Assembly: GCA_051657715.1 (NCBI GenBank)
Contig: JBOFLF010000055.1
Coordinates: forward strand, 29,386 to 93,385
Direction: 5' to 3'
From: JBOFBH01 sp051657715
Lineage (GTDB): Bacteria; Actinomycetota; Actinomycetes; Actinomycetales; Angustibacteraceae
Length of the DNA stretch: 64,000 nucleotides
The position numbers and the translations under genes were made by a program. Positions 7,420 to 15,220 of this stretch are shown one piece after another (within the stretch, counting starts at the first letter, position 1; every line of letters starts with the position of its first letter). A model generated the notes under the pieces. It did not search any database, was not told the origin of the DNA, and saw nothing but the letters and a program-made list of their open reading frames with translations.

Positions 7420-8220
7420 TCATCGGATGACGGGCGTTCTCGGCGAGCTGACGTCGTACACCGACCCTGGTTGTCGCAGCAGCACCTGCAGCACCCGCGC
7501 CTTGAAAGCCGCGTCCGCGACACCACCCCACACGACCTCCCCCTGCCGCAGCCGCAGCCGGATGTCGTCCGGGGTTTCCGCGTCGACCGATCGGATCTCC
7601 TGCCGCATCGCGGACGGGAGCGTGCGCAGCACCGCGAGTGCCGCGACAAGCGCACGTCCACCGGACCCGGAGCCCGACGCTCGCACCACCGGCAGTCCCC
7701 GAGCCGGCCCAGAGACTCGCGCGTATGCGACGCCCGCACCATCGACCAGCTGGTAAGCCCCCGCTGAGGACAGCACCGCGGCCGGCGTCCGCCACACCAA
7801 CTCGACCCGCAGCGTGGACGGCCAGGAACGATGCACCCGCGCCTGGTTCACCTGGGGGAACTGGGTGGTCACGGACGCCGCCACAGCATCACCGTCGATC
7901 CGTGCCAGCGGCCGACCACGGTGCGCGGCAGCCAGTCTCTCGACCGCCTTGACCACCGCGGCCGATCGCACCGTCGACCCTCCGGACGCTGGACGACCCG
8001 CCGAGGGAGTGGACCCGCCCGAGAAACCGGACGCACCCGACTGACCGCGTGCAGCCACCTCCCGCACCTCGATGTCACGGACCACGCACAACGGACCGAA
8101 CATCACCAGGCCGGCGAGCGCTGCCGTACCCACCGCGACCGCAACCCCGCTCGCCACCACAGGACGCCATCGCCGTCGAGGTGCCCCTGGCTGGCTGGCG
8201 AACCGTACGGTCGTCGTCAT
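7420..8220 (-). CDS. ftsQ: Divisome protein FtsQ (DivIB), POTRA domain
   Basis: Predicted 266 aa bitopic membrane protein of the FtsQLB complex that gates septal peptidoglycan synthesis. A single transmembrane helix (about 22-42) follows an Arg-rich cytoplasmic tail. The POTRA domain begins with VVRDIEVREV and continues with AAHRGRPLARIDGDAVAASVTTQFPQVNQARVHRSWPSTLRVEL, then the FtsQ beta domain. A Gly/Ser-rich insertion (GASGFSGGSTPSAGRPASGGS) interrupts the POTRA region at about 58-82. It lies 43 bp after murC, and the spacer is a GT-rich low-complexity stretch. A 272-bp gap before ftsZ ends the tightly packed part of the cluster. Confidence 0.93.
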   Translation of the reverse strand: MTTTVRFASQPGAPRRRWRPVVASGVAVAVGTAALAGLVMFGPLCVVRDIEVREVAARGQSGASGFSGGSTPSAGRPASGGSTVRSAAVVKAVERLAAAHRGRPLARIDGDAVAASVTTQFPQVNQARVHRSWPSTLRVELVWRTPAAVLSSAGAYQLVDGAGVAYARVSGPARGLPVVRASGSGSGGRALVAALAVLRTLPSAMRQEIRSVDAETPDDIRLRLRQGEVVWGGVADAAFKARVLQVLLRQPGSVYDVSSPRTPVIR

Positions 8221-8263
8221 GTCACCACCGTCGTCGTGGTGGTTGCGATGGTCGTGGTGGTCG

Positions 8264-9763
8264 TCACGTCGCCGCCAGCAGGGTCAGCACCTCGTCGGCG
8301 ACCTGGGTGACATCACCGGCACCGATTGTCAGTACCACGTCCTTCGGCCGCAGCCGGTGCAACACCTCCTGAGCCGTGGCCGCCCGGTCCGGCACGAAGT
8401 GCACGCGCTCCGCCGGCAGCGGCACGGCCCGCGCCACCAGATCGCCCCCGATCCCGGGTACCGGATCCTCCCGGGAGGCGTACACATCCATCACGACCAC
8501 CTCGTCGGCGAGGCCCAGCCCAGCACCGAGACCGGCGGCAAGGTCCCGGGTCCGTGAGTACAGATGCGGTTGAAAGACGACGACCAGCCGGCCGCGTCCG
8601 GCGACCTGCCGCCCAGCCCGGACCGCGGCGGCCACCTTCCCGGGGTTGTGGGCGTAGTCGTCGTACACCCGCACGTCCTTCGCCGTACCGCGGAACTCGA
8701 AGCGGCGCCTGGTGCCGGTGAACCGGGACACCGCGGCCACCGCCTCCCTGGCTGGCACTCCGACCGCCCGTACCGCAGCGACCGCAGCCAACGCGTTCGA
8801 GACGTTGTGCATCCCGGGCACCGACAGCCGAGCCGTCCCGGCTGGTCCGTCCGGGGTCAGCACATCGACGCTCGAGCCGTCACCGGTCGTCGTCGGGTGC
8901 CGGCCTCGGACGTCCGCGGCAGCCGTCATGCCGTAGGTCACTACCGCCCGACCGGAACCACCGGTCACCGGGCCACCGGTCACCGGGCCACCGGTCGCTG
9001 ACTCACCAGACAGCTCCGGAGGGTGGACCGAGCCCTGAACGGCGACCCCCGCGGCCAGCCGAGCCGAGCCGTCGTCGTCCGCGCACACCACCAGCACGCC
9101 ATCCAAGTGGACGCTGTCGGCGAACCGGCGGAATCCCGCCTCGACACCGGCCAGGTCGCCATAGAAGTCCAGGTGGTCCGGCTGCACGTTGGTGACCACG
9201 GCCACCTCGGGCCGGTAGACCACGAAGGACCCGTCGCTCTCGTCCGCCTCCAGGACAAACGTGTCACCGGACCCCAGCTGGGCGTTGCTGCCGGTGGCCT
9301 GCAGATCGCCGCCGACGCAGTAGGACGGATCCCGGCCGCAGGCCATCAGGACCGTGGCGATCATCGCGGTCGTGGTCGTCTTGCCGTTGGTCCCGGCGAC
9401 CGCGACGATCCGGCGGCCGGCGGCGATCGCGGCCAGCGCCTGCGATCGGTGGAGCACCGGCAGGCCGAGCTCGCGAGCCCGCTGCACCTCCGGGTTGTCA
9501 TCGCGGACCGCGGACGACACCACAAGACAGCGCGCACCGTCCACCTGCTCGGCCCGGTGCCCGACCCTGACCTGCGCGCCAGCCTCGCGCAACCCGCTCA
9601 GGACCGTGCTGGCCTGGCCGTCGCTGCCGCTGACCGCGAGACCGGCGGCCAGCCAGAGCCGTGCCACACCGGACATGCCGGCGCCCGCGACGCCGACGAA
9701 GTGCGCAGGAGCGAGCTCGCCAGCCGATGGCAGCTGGGCTTGCAGGTCGACGTCGGGGATCAT
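8264..9763 (-). CDS. murC: UDP-N-acetylmuramate--L-alanine ligase
   Basis: Predicted 499 aa cytoplasmic Mur ligase that adds L-Ala to UDP-MurNAc using ATP. The N-terminal UDP-binding motif is HFVGVAGAGMSGVARLWL (21-38). The ATP P-loop AVAGTNGKTTTT is at about 121-132, VLEADESDGSF is in the central domain, and NVQPDHLDFYG and YDDYAHNPGKV come later. A short in-frame tandem repeat (GGPVTGGPVTGGSG) is inserted in the central domain, encoded at 8961-9000. Its start codon overlaps the murG stop by 4 nt and ftsQ follows 43 bp downstream. Length is near the family norm. Confidence 0.97.
   Translation of the reverse strand: MIPDVDLQAQLPSAGELAPAHFVGVAGAGMSGVARLWLAAGLAVSGSDGQASTVLSGLREAGAQVRVGHRAEQVDGARCLVVSSAVRDDNPEVQRARELGLPVLHRSQALAAIAAGRRIVAVAGTNGKTTTTAMIATVLMACGRDPSYCVGGDLQATGSNAQLGSGDTFVLEADESDGSFVVYRPEVAVVTNVQPDHLDFYGDLAGVEAGFRRFADSVHLDGVLVVCADDDGSARLAAGVAVQGSVHPPELSGESATGGPVTGGPVTGGSGRAVVTYGMTAAADVRGRHPTTTGDGSSVDVLTPDGPAGTARLSVPGMHNVSNALAAVAAVRAVGVPAREAVAAVSRFTGTRRRFEFRGTAKDVRVYDDYAHNPGKVAAAVRAGRQVAGRGRLVVVFQPHLYSRTRDLAAGLGAGLGLADEVVVMDVYASREDPVPGIGGDLVARAVPLPAERVHFVPDRAATAQEVLHRLRPKDVVLTIGAGDVTQVADEVLTLLAAT
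8961..9000 (-). repeat. 15-bp tandem repeat inside murC
   Basis: The unit CCGGTCACCGGGCCA occurs twice exactly (8961-8975, 8976-8990), followed by a partial third copy. It encodes GGPVT repeats and keeps the reading frame. Confidence 0.85.
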
Positions 9764-10989
9764 CCGCGCCCCGCAGGAAAGCTAGCCGCTGCGGCATGCG
9801 TGAGATCGGCCAGCCGTTCGTCAGCATCCGGGACGGCGAAACCACCAGCCGCGGCAGCCATCCGGGCACGAGCCGCCTGATCGCGCATCAGCGGGAGCAC
9901 CACCTGGCGCACCCAGTCCGGGGTGCATCGCGCGTCGTCCACCAGCAGGCCCCCGCCAGCCGCCACCAGCGGCTCAGCGTTGAGCCGCTGCTCGCCGTTC
10001 CCAACGGGCAGCGGGACGAATACCGCGGGAAGGCCAACCGTGGCCAGCTCCCAGACCGTGTTCGACCCGGCGCGGCACACCACGAGATCCGCCGCGGCGT
10101 ATGCGTTCGGCATCTGGTCGACGTACGGCACCACCACATACCGGCCAGCCGCATATCGGCCGGCTCCGTCTCGGCCGGCTCCGTCTCGGCCGGCTCCGTC
10201 TCGGCCGGCTCCGTCTCGGCCGGCTCCATCTCGGCCGGCGACAAGGGGGCCGGGCCGGATGCGCTGCGGGTCCACCGCGACGTCCTTACCCACCCCGGTG
10301 ACGTGCAGCACCTGGATGTCGCCGGCCGCCAGGTCGTCGGCCACCTGGGGAAAGGTCTCGTTGAACCGGCGGGCCCCGAGCGAACCACCGGTGACCAGCA
10401 ACACCGGAGCGTGCGGATCAAGGCCGAACGACGCGCGAGCGGCCTGCCGCCGCGCCGCACGCTGCTGCGGCGTCAGGCGGGCCAGATCGGTGACCGCCCG
10501 GCGCAACGGCAGACCGGTCCGGGTGGCATGGGGCAGGCGGGTGCCTTCGTACGTCGTCGCCACCCAGCTGGTGAGCCGGGCGCCCATCCGGTTGGCCAAA
10601 CCGGGCAGCGGGTTGGCCTCGTGCACCACGATCGGGATCCGCCGCTTGCGGGCGGCGAGGTAGGCAGGCGGGCAGACGTACCCGCCGAATCCCACGACGA
10701 CATTCGCCCGCGCCGCGTCCAACGCCGCGCCAGCCGCGTGCACCGCGGCGCGCAGCCGGGGCCCGAGGCGGATCAGGTCGGCATTCGGACGTCGTGGCAT
10801 CGGCACCCGGGGGACGACGTGCAACGGATACCCCTGCGCGGGAACCAACCGGGCCTCGAGGCCCTCGGCGGTCCCGAGGACCTCGATCACGGCACCGTCC
10901 TGGCGCCGGGCCAGGCAGTCGGCCAACGCCAGCAACGGTGAGACGTGCCCAGCCGAACCCCCGCCGGCCAGAACCGCACGGATGCTCAC
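9760..10989 (-). CDS. murG: UDP-GlcNAc:lipid I N-acetylglucosaminyltransferase
   Basis: Predicted 409 aa GT28 transferase at the inner membrane face that converts lipid I to lipid II. The N-terminal signature is AVLAGGGSAGHVSPLLALAD (5-24), and VGFGGYVCPPAYLAA and VVHEANPLPGLANR follow. The C-terminal donor site has LLVTGGSLGARRFNE and AYAAADLVVCRAGSNTVWELA. Between the halves of the C-domain, at about residues 250-283, a run of AGRDG pentapeptides (five copies plus degenerate ends) is inserted just before the VVPYVDQM strand. It is encoded by 15-bp repeats at 10156-10240. The gene overlaps ftsW and murC by 4 nt each. All conserved motifs are intact, so it is probably functional. Confidence 0.97.
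   Translation of the reverse strand: MSIRAVLAGGGSAGHVSPLLALADCLARRQDGAVIEVLGTAEGLEARLVPAQGYPLHVVPRVPMPRRPNADLIRLGPRLRAAVHAAGAALDAARANVVVGFGGYVCPPAYLAARKRRIPIVVHEANPLPGLANRMGARLTSWVATTYEGTRLPHATRTGLPLRRAVTDLARLTPQQRAARRQAARASFGLDPHAPVLLVTGGSLGARRFNETFPQVADDLAAGDIQVLHVTGVGKDVAVDPQRIRPGPLVAGRDGAGRDGAGRDGAGRDGAGRDGAGRYAAGRYVVVPYVDQMPNAYAAADLVVCRAGSNTVWELATVGLPAVFVPLPVGNGEQRLNAEPLVAAGGGLLVDDARCTPDWVRQVVLPLMRDQAARARMAAAAGGFAVPDADERLADLTHAAAASFPAGRG
10156..10240 (-). repeat. 15-bp tandem repeat array inside murG
   Basis: The unit TCGGCCGGCTCCGTC occurs in five head-to-tail copies (10156-10230, the last with one change). Partial copies flank it on both sides. It encodes AGRDG repeats and preserves the frame. 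The near-identity of the copies suggests recent expansion. Confidence 0.95.
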
Positions 10990-12305
10990 CGGCCGGCCCA
11001 GCCTCGACGGGCCGGCCGGCGACCGCCATGCGTCCTCGGACCAGCCTTCGCCCGGTCCGACAACACGGCCAGCGACCGGTGCAGCAGACCTGGCTTGGCT
11101 CGCAGCGCCCGGGCCACGCCCGGCTCAGCGCGCGCCATCGACATCAGCACGCCGAGCATGATCAGCGTGGTCACCAGCGCCGAGCCGCCGCTGGAGACCA
11201 ACGGCAACGGGACCCCGACCACCGGCAACATCCCGATCACCGCGCCGACGTTGATCAGCATCTGCCCGAGCAGCCATGCCATGGCCGCGGCACTCACCAG
11301 CCGGACGAACCCGTCCGACGAGCGAGCGACCATGCGTAGGCAGGCCCACCCCAGAGCGAGGAACAGGCCGAGCACGACGGCCGCGCCTGGCAGGCCGAGC
11401 TCCTCGCCGATGATCGCGAAGATGAAGTCGTTGTGCGCCTCCGGGAGCCACGACCACTTCTCCCGACTGGCACCCAGACCAACACCCCACCACCCCCCGT
11501 CGGCCAGGGCGTACTTGCCGTGGATCGACTGGTAGCAGGTGTTCAACCGGTCCTGACAGCTACCGCCACCGAGCCAATTCGCGACCCGGGTCATCCGGTT
11601 CTCGCTGGTGACCACCAGGGATCCGACCCCGGCGGCCATCGCCAGACCCGCTCCGACGAACATCCGGGCTGGCACCCCAGCGGCGAACATCAGCCCGCCC
11701 AGGATGAGCAGCAGCACCAGGCCGGTGCCCAGGTCATGGCCGGCCAGCACCAAGCCCAGGACCAGCGCGCCCACCGGTAGCAGCAGCGGGATGCACACGT
11801 GCGCCCACCGGTGCAGCAGCGGGCGTTTGCGGGACAGCACTGCCGCCCCCCACAGCACCAGGGCCAGCTTGAGCGCCTCGGACGGCTGCACCCGGATGCC
11901 GCCGAGCTGCACCCAGTTGCGGTTGCCGTTGACGGTCACCCCGAGGGACGTGAAGACGAGCAGCTGGGCGGCCAGCGCCACCGGCAACGCGATCCAGCCG
12001 ATCAGCACCCACCAGCGCACCGGTACTCGCGCAGCGACGGCCAGCAGCGGGACACCGATCGCGGCGAACACCGCCTGCTGGCGGAAGACAGTGAACGACG
12101 AACCGCTCTCCTTCAGCGACGTGACCGACGAGGCCGACAGCACCATCACCAGGCCGATCACCAGCAGCAGCGCGGTGGCACCGAGTAGCACGTAGTACGA
12201 GGTAACCGGAGAGTCCAGTCGTCGCAGGGCCGGCACCTGCCGGCCGAGCCAACTGCGGCTCACCCCGCCCAGTCCGTCCACGACCGCCCCGCCGGACGTT
12301 CCCAC
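10986..12305 (-). CDS. ftsW: SEDS peptidoglycan glycosyltransferase FtsW
   Basis: Predicted 439 aa polytopic membrane enzyme that polymerises lipid II at the septum with FtsI. About ten hydrophobic segments are visible from residue 36 on. SEDS landmarks are VRVQPSEALKLAL, HDLGTGLVLLLILGGLMFAAGV, SIHGKYALADGGWWGVGLGASREKWSWLPEAHNDFIFAIIGEELG and PLPLVSSGGSALVTTLIMLGVL. The long ORF starts at an ATG 3 nt after the murD stop, and its end overlaps murG by 4 nt. The first 35 residues are a cytoplasmic extension. FtsW rather than RodA is inferred from the dcw location. Confidence 0.95.
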   Translation of the reverse strand: MGTSGGAVVDGLGGVSRSWLGRQVPALRRLDSPVTSYYVLLGATALLLVIGLVMVLSASSVTSLKESGSSFTVFRQQAVFAAIGVPLLAVAARVPVRWWVLIGWIALPVALAAQLLVFTSLGVTVNGNRNWVQLGGIRVQPSEALKLALVLWGAAVLSRKRPLLHRWAHVCIPLLLPVGALVLGLVLAGHDLGTGLVLLLILGGLMFAAGVPARMFVGAGLAMAAGVGSLVVTSENRMTRVANWLGGGSCQDRLNTCYQSIHGKYALADGGWWGVGLGASREKWSWLPEAHNDFIFAIIGEELGLPGAAVVLGLFLALGWACLRMVARSSDGFVRLVSAAAMAWLLGQMLINVGAVIGMLPVVGVPLPLVSSGGSALVTTLIMLGVLMSMARAEPGVARALRAKPGLLHRSLAVLSDRAKAGPRTHGGRRPARRGWAGR

Positions 12306-12308
12306 CGC

Positions 12309-14123
12309 TCATCCCGCCCGTGGACCAGGACGCCGCCGAACCGCATCGGCAAACGCCTCGCCGCGCGCGGCATAGTCGCGGAACATGTCCATGGACGCTG
12401 CCGCGGGTGCCAGCAGAACGACATCACCCGGGCGCGCCAGGCCAGCGGCGGCGCGCACCACGTCGTCCATGGCATCAGTGTCGGTGCTCGGCACCTCGAC
12501 CACCGGCACATCGGGAGCGTGTCGGCGGATCGCGACCGCCAGCTGCGCCCGGTCCCGTCCGATCAGGACGGCAGCGCGCAGGCGGGCGGCATGCCGGGCC
12601 ACCACACCGTCCACGTCTGCGCCCTTGAGCAGGCCTCCGGCCACCCACACCACCTGACCGAATGCGGCCAGCGCGGCATCGGCGGCAGCCGGGTTCGTCG
12701 CCTTGGAGTCGTCCACGTAAGTGACCGCGTCGATCACCGCCACCGTCTCTAGACGGTGCGGGTCTGGCCGGAAGCCGCGCAGGCCGTCCCGTACGGCGTG
12801 CGGCGGCACCCCGGCGGCGCGGGCCAGGGCGGCGGCCGCGAGGGCGTTCGACACCACATGCGGTGCTACCGCGCCACGTTCGAGGCCGGGTTCGAGGCCG
12901 GGCTCGCCGTCGGACTGGGCGTCGGGCTCAGCCAGGGAGGCGAACCGCTGGATGTCGCCCACGGTGGCCAGCTCGACAGCGGACGTCGCACCTTCGGCGA
13001 CGAAGGCCCGATCTGCCAGCACCCCATCGACGACGCCGAGCATCCCGACCGCCGGCACCCCGGTGGTGAAGCCGATCGCTCGGCATCCATCGGCGACGTC
13101 GGCATCCCGGACCAGCTGCTCGGTCTGCGGGTCCTGGACGTTGTAGACGCACGCGACGCGGGTCCGGTGGTACACCTCGCCCTTGTCCCGCGCGTACGCG
13201 GCGAGCGACCCGTGCCAGTCCAGGTGGTCTGGCTGCACGTTGAGCACCGCGCTGGCCAGCGGTGCGATCGAGTGCTCCCGGTCCGGCCCCAGCCAGTGCA
13301 GCTGGAAGCTCGACAGCTCGACCGCCAGGACGTCGTACGGCCCGCCGCCATGGTCACGAACCGAGCGCCCACCCGAGGAGCGCCCGCCTGGAGGTAGCCC
13401 ACCGGAAGGGTGCCGGTCGGCGGATCGCCCGTCGGAAGGACCAGTCGCGAGCACGGCATCCAGGACCGGCCGACCGACGTTGCCCGCCGCGACCGATCGC
13501 AGACCGGCGGCCCGCAGCATCGCGTCCAGCATCCGCACCACCGTGGTCTTGCCGTTGGTGCCGGTCAGGGTCAGCCAGGGTGGCCCGCCACCAGCCGGCC
13601 GCAGCCGCCAGGCCAGCTCGACCTCTCCCCAGACCGGCACACCGGCTCGTTGGGCGGCCACCAACAACGGCTGGTCCGGGCGCCACCCGGGCGAGGTGAC
13701 CACCAGATCGGGCGGCTGACCGCCTACCGCGGTCGGCCAGTCCTGGACGGCCCCGGCGCCTAGCCGCACGTGTGCGCCGACCGCCCGGAGCAGGTCCGCG
13801 CGCTCCTGCTCGAACAAGCCGTCCCGGCCGTCCACCACGCGGACTCGGGCGCCCCGCCGAGCGAGCGCGTCCGCAGCGGCAAACCCGCTGACCCCGGCCC
13901 CGGCGACCAGGACGTCCACCCCGGTCCAGTCGGCCGACGCGTCCAGCAAGCCATCCGTCCGTCGGCCGACCGAACCGCCGTGCCGGTCATGATCACCGCG
14001 ACCGCCTTGCCGGTCATGATCACCGCGACCGCCTTGCCGGTCATGATCACCGCGACCGCCTTGCCGGTCATGATCACCGCGACCGCCGTGCCGGTCAGCG
14101 CGGACACCACCGTCGGACGTCAC
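12309..14123 (-). CDS. murD: UDP-MurNAc-L-alanine--D-glutamate ligase with repeat-expanded N-terminus
   Basis: Predicted 604 aa, versus roughly 440-490 for typical MurD. The enzyme adds D-Glu to UDP-MurNAc-L-Ala. The canonical core begins only at about residue 68 (DVLVAGAGVSGFAAADAL). The P-loop TLTGTNGKTTVVRMLD, then NVQPDHLDWHGS, VTYVDDSKATNPAAADAAL and LLAPAAASMDMFRDYAARG follow. Extra length comes from an N-terminal GGRGDHDRQ repeat (27-bp units at 13980-14100), a Gly/Ser/Arg insertion after the P-loop domain (about 240-265) and a short EPGLEPGLE repeat. The GTG at 14123 makes a 4-nt GTGA overlap with mraY. A start inside the repeat would give a near-normal N-terminus, so the repeat might be partly untranslated. 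Confidence 0.95.
   Translation of the reverse strand: MTSDGGVRADRHGGRGDHDRQGGRGDHDRQGGRGDHDRQGGRGDHDRHGGSVGRRTDGLLDASADWTGVDVLVAGAGVSGFAAADALARRGARVRVVDGRDGLFEQERADLLRAVGAHVRLGAGAVQDWPTAVGGQPPDLVVTSPGWRPDQPLLVAAQRAGVPVWGEVELAWRLRPAGGGPPWLTLTGTNGKTTVVRMLDAMLRAAGLRSVAAGNVGRPVLDAVLATGPSDGRSADRHPSGGLPPGGRSSGGRSVRDHGGGPYDVLAVELSSFQLHWLGPDREHSIAPLASAVLNVQPDHLDWHGSLAAYARDKGEVYHRTRVACVYNVQDPQTEQLVRDADVADGCRAIGFTTGVPAVGMLGVVDGVLADRAFVAEGATSAVELATVGDIQRFASLAEPDAQSDGEPGLEPGLERGAVAPHVVSNALAAAALARAAGVPPHAVRDGLRGFRPDPHRLETVAVIDAVTYVDDSKATNPAAADAALAAFGQVVWVAGGLLKGADVDGVVARHAARLRAAVLIGRDRAQLAVAIRRHAPDVPVVEVPSTDTDAMDDVVRAAAGLARPGDVVLLAPAAASMDMFRDYAARGEAFADAVRRRPGPRAG
13980..14100 (-). repeat. 27-bp tandem repeat at the 5' end of murD
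   Basis: Four consecutive 27-bp units (13980-14006, 14007-14033, 14034-14060, 14061-14087) plus a 13-bp partial copy. The units are virtually identical and each contains TGCCGGTCATGATCACCGCG. They encode GGRGDHDRQ repeats in the murD frame, with no stop codon in that frame. Confidence 0.95.
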
Positions 14124-15220
14124 GTGCCGACGACCCACTCGGCGTAGAAGATTCCCAGGCCGAGGGCGACGAACAGGCCGGCGATGATCCAGAACCGGAT
14201 GACGATCGTCACCTCGTGCCAGCCGAGCAACTCGAAGTGGTGCTGCAGCGGCGCCATCCGCAGCACGCGACGACCGGTGAGCTTGAACGAGCCGACCTGG
14301 GCGATCACCGACAGGGTGATCACCACGAACAATCCGCCGATGACCAGGAGCAGCAGCTCGGTCCGGGTGGTGATGGCCAGTCCAGCCAGAGCACCGCCGA
14401 GCGCGAGCGATCCGGTGTCACCCATGAAGATCTTCGCCGGGGAGGCGTTCCACCACAGGAAGCCGATGCACGCCCCCATCAGGCACGCGGCCACGACGGC
14501 GAGATCGCGCGGGTCCCGGACCTCGTAGCACTTGAGCGCGGCGACGCTGCCGTCGTCCAGGGTGAGGTTCTGGCAGTTCTGGTTCGACTGCCAGATGCCG
14601 ATCAGCACGAACGCCCCGAACACCAGGGTGCTGGCCCCGGTGGCCAGGCCGTCCAGGCCGTCGGTGAGGTTCACCCCGTTGCTGGCCGCCGCGATCATCA
14701 CCAGGGACCAGACCACGAACAGCAGCACGCCGACCGTGGCGCCCAAAAACGCCAGGTCCAGGCCGGTATCGCGGATGAAGGAGACCTGGGTGGACGCCGG
14801 GGTGCGGAAGTTCTGGTTGGGGAACTGCAACGCCAGCACCGCGAACACCACCGACACGGCAGCCTGCCCCAGCAGCTTCGGGACCGTTCGCAAACCCAGG
14901 CTGCGCTGCTTGCTGATCTTGATGTAGTCGTCCAGGAAGCCGACCACACCGAGCCCGGCGGTCAGCCCCAGCACCAGGATCGCGCTCCACGTCGGCGGGG
15001 TGAGCGTGACGACGTGGGCGACCACGTAGGCGCTCAGCGCGGCCCCGATGATCACCGCGCCACCCATGGTGGGGGTGCCTCGCTTGGTGTGGTGCGAGGT
15101 CGGGCCATCGTCCCGGATAAACTGGCCATAGCCACGCTTGACCAGGAACCGGATGTACAACGGAGTGCCAAGCAACGAGACCAGCAACGCCACCGCCACC
15201 GCGGCCAGGACGGTCCTCAC
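14120..15220 (-). CDS. mraY: Phospho-N-acetylmuramoyl-pentapeptide transferase
   Basis: Predicted 366 aa integral membrane enzyme that transfers phospho-MurNAc-pentapeptide to undecaprenyl phosphate, giving lipid I. Ten transmembrane segments are expected. The motifs are DDGPTSHHTKRGTPTMGGAVII (the HTKxGTPTMGG signature), LDDYIKISKQRSLGL with catalytic Asp residues, NLTDGLDGLATG and GDTGSLALGGALAG, then APLQHHFELLGWHE. It overlaps murF and murD by 4 nt on each side. No repeat insertion is visible in this gene, which fits its tightly packed membrane fold. Confidence 0.98.
   Translation of the reverse strand: MRTVLAAVAVALLVSLLGTPLYIRFLVKRGYGQFIRDDGPTSHHTKRGTPTMGGAVIIGAALSAYVVAHVVTLTPPTWSAILVLGLTAGLGVVGFLDDYIKISKQRSLGLRTVPKLLGQAAVSVVFAVLALQFPNQNFRTPASTQVSFIRDTGLDLAFLGATVGVLLFVVWSLVMIAAASNGVNLTDGLDGLATGASTLVFGAFVLIGIWQSNQNCQNLTLDDGSVAALKCYEVRDPRDLAVVAACLMGACIGFLWWNASPAKIFMGDTGSLALGGALAGLAITTRTELLLLVIGGLFVVITLSVIAQVGSFKLTGRRVLRMAPLQHHFELLGWHEVTIVIRFWIIAGLFVALGLGIFYAEWVVGT

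Noticed and set aside
10156..10240. Possible mobile repeat family (REP or MITE-like)
   Set aside because: The unit is specific to murG, and other arrays in the window have unrelated sequences. No inverted termini.
13980..14100. Possible CRISPR array from regularly repeated 27-bp units
   Set aside because: Units are head-to-tail with no spacers and lie in frame within murD. No cas genes nearby.
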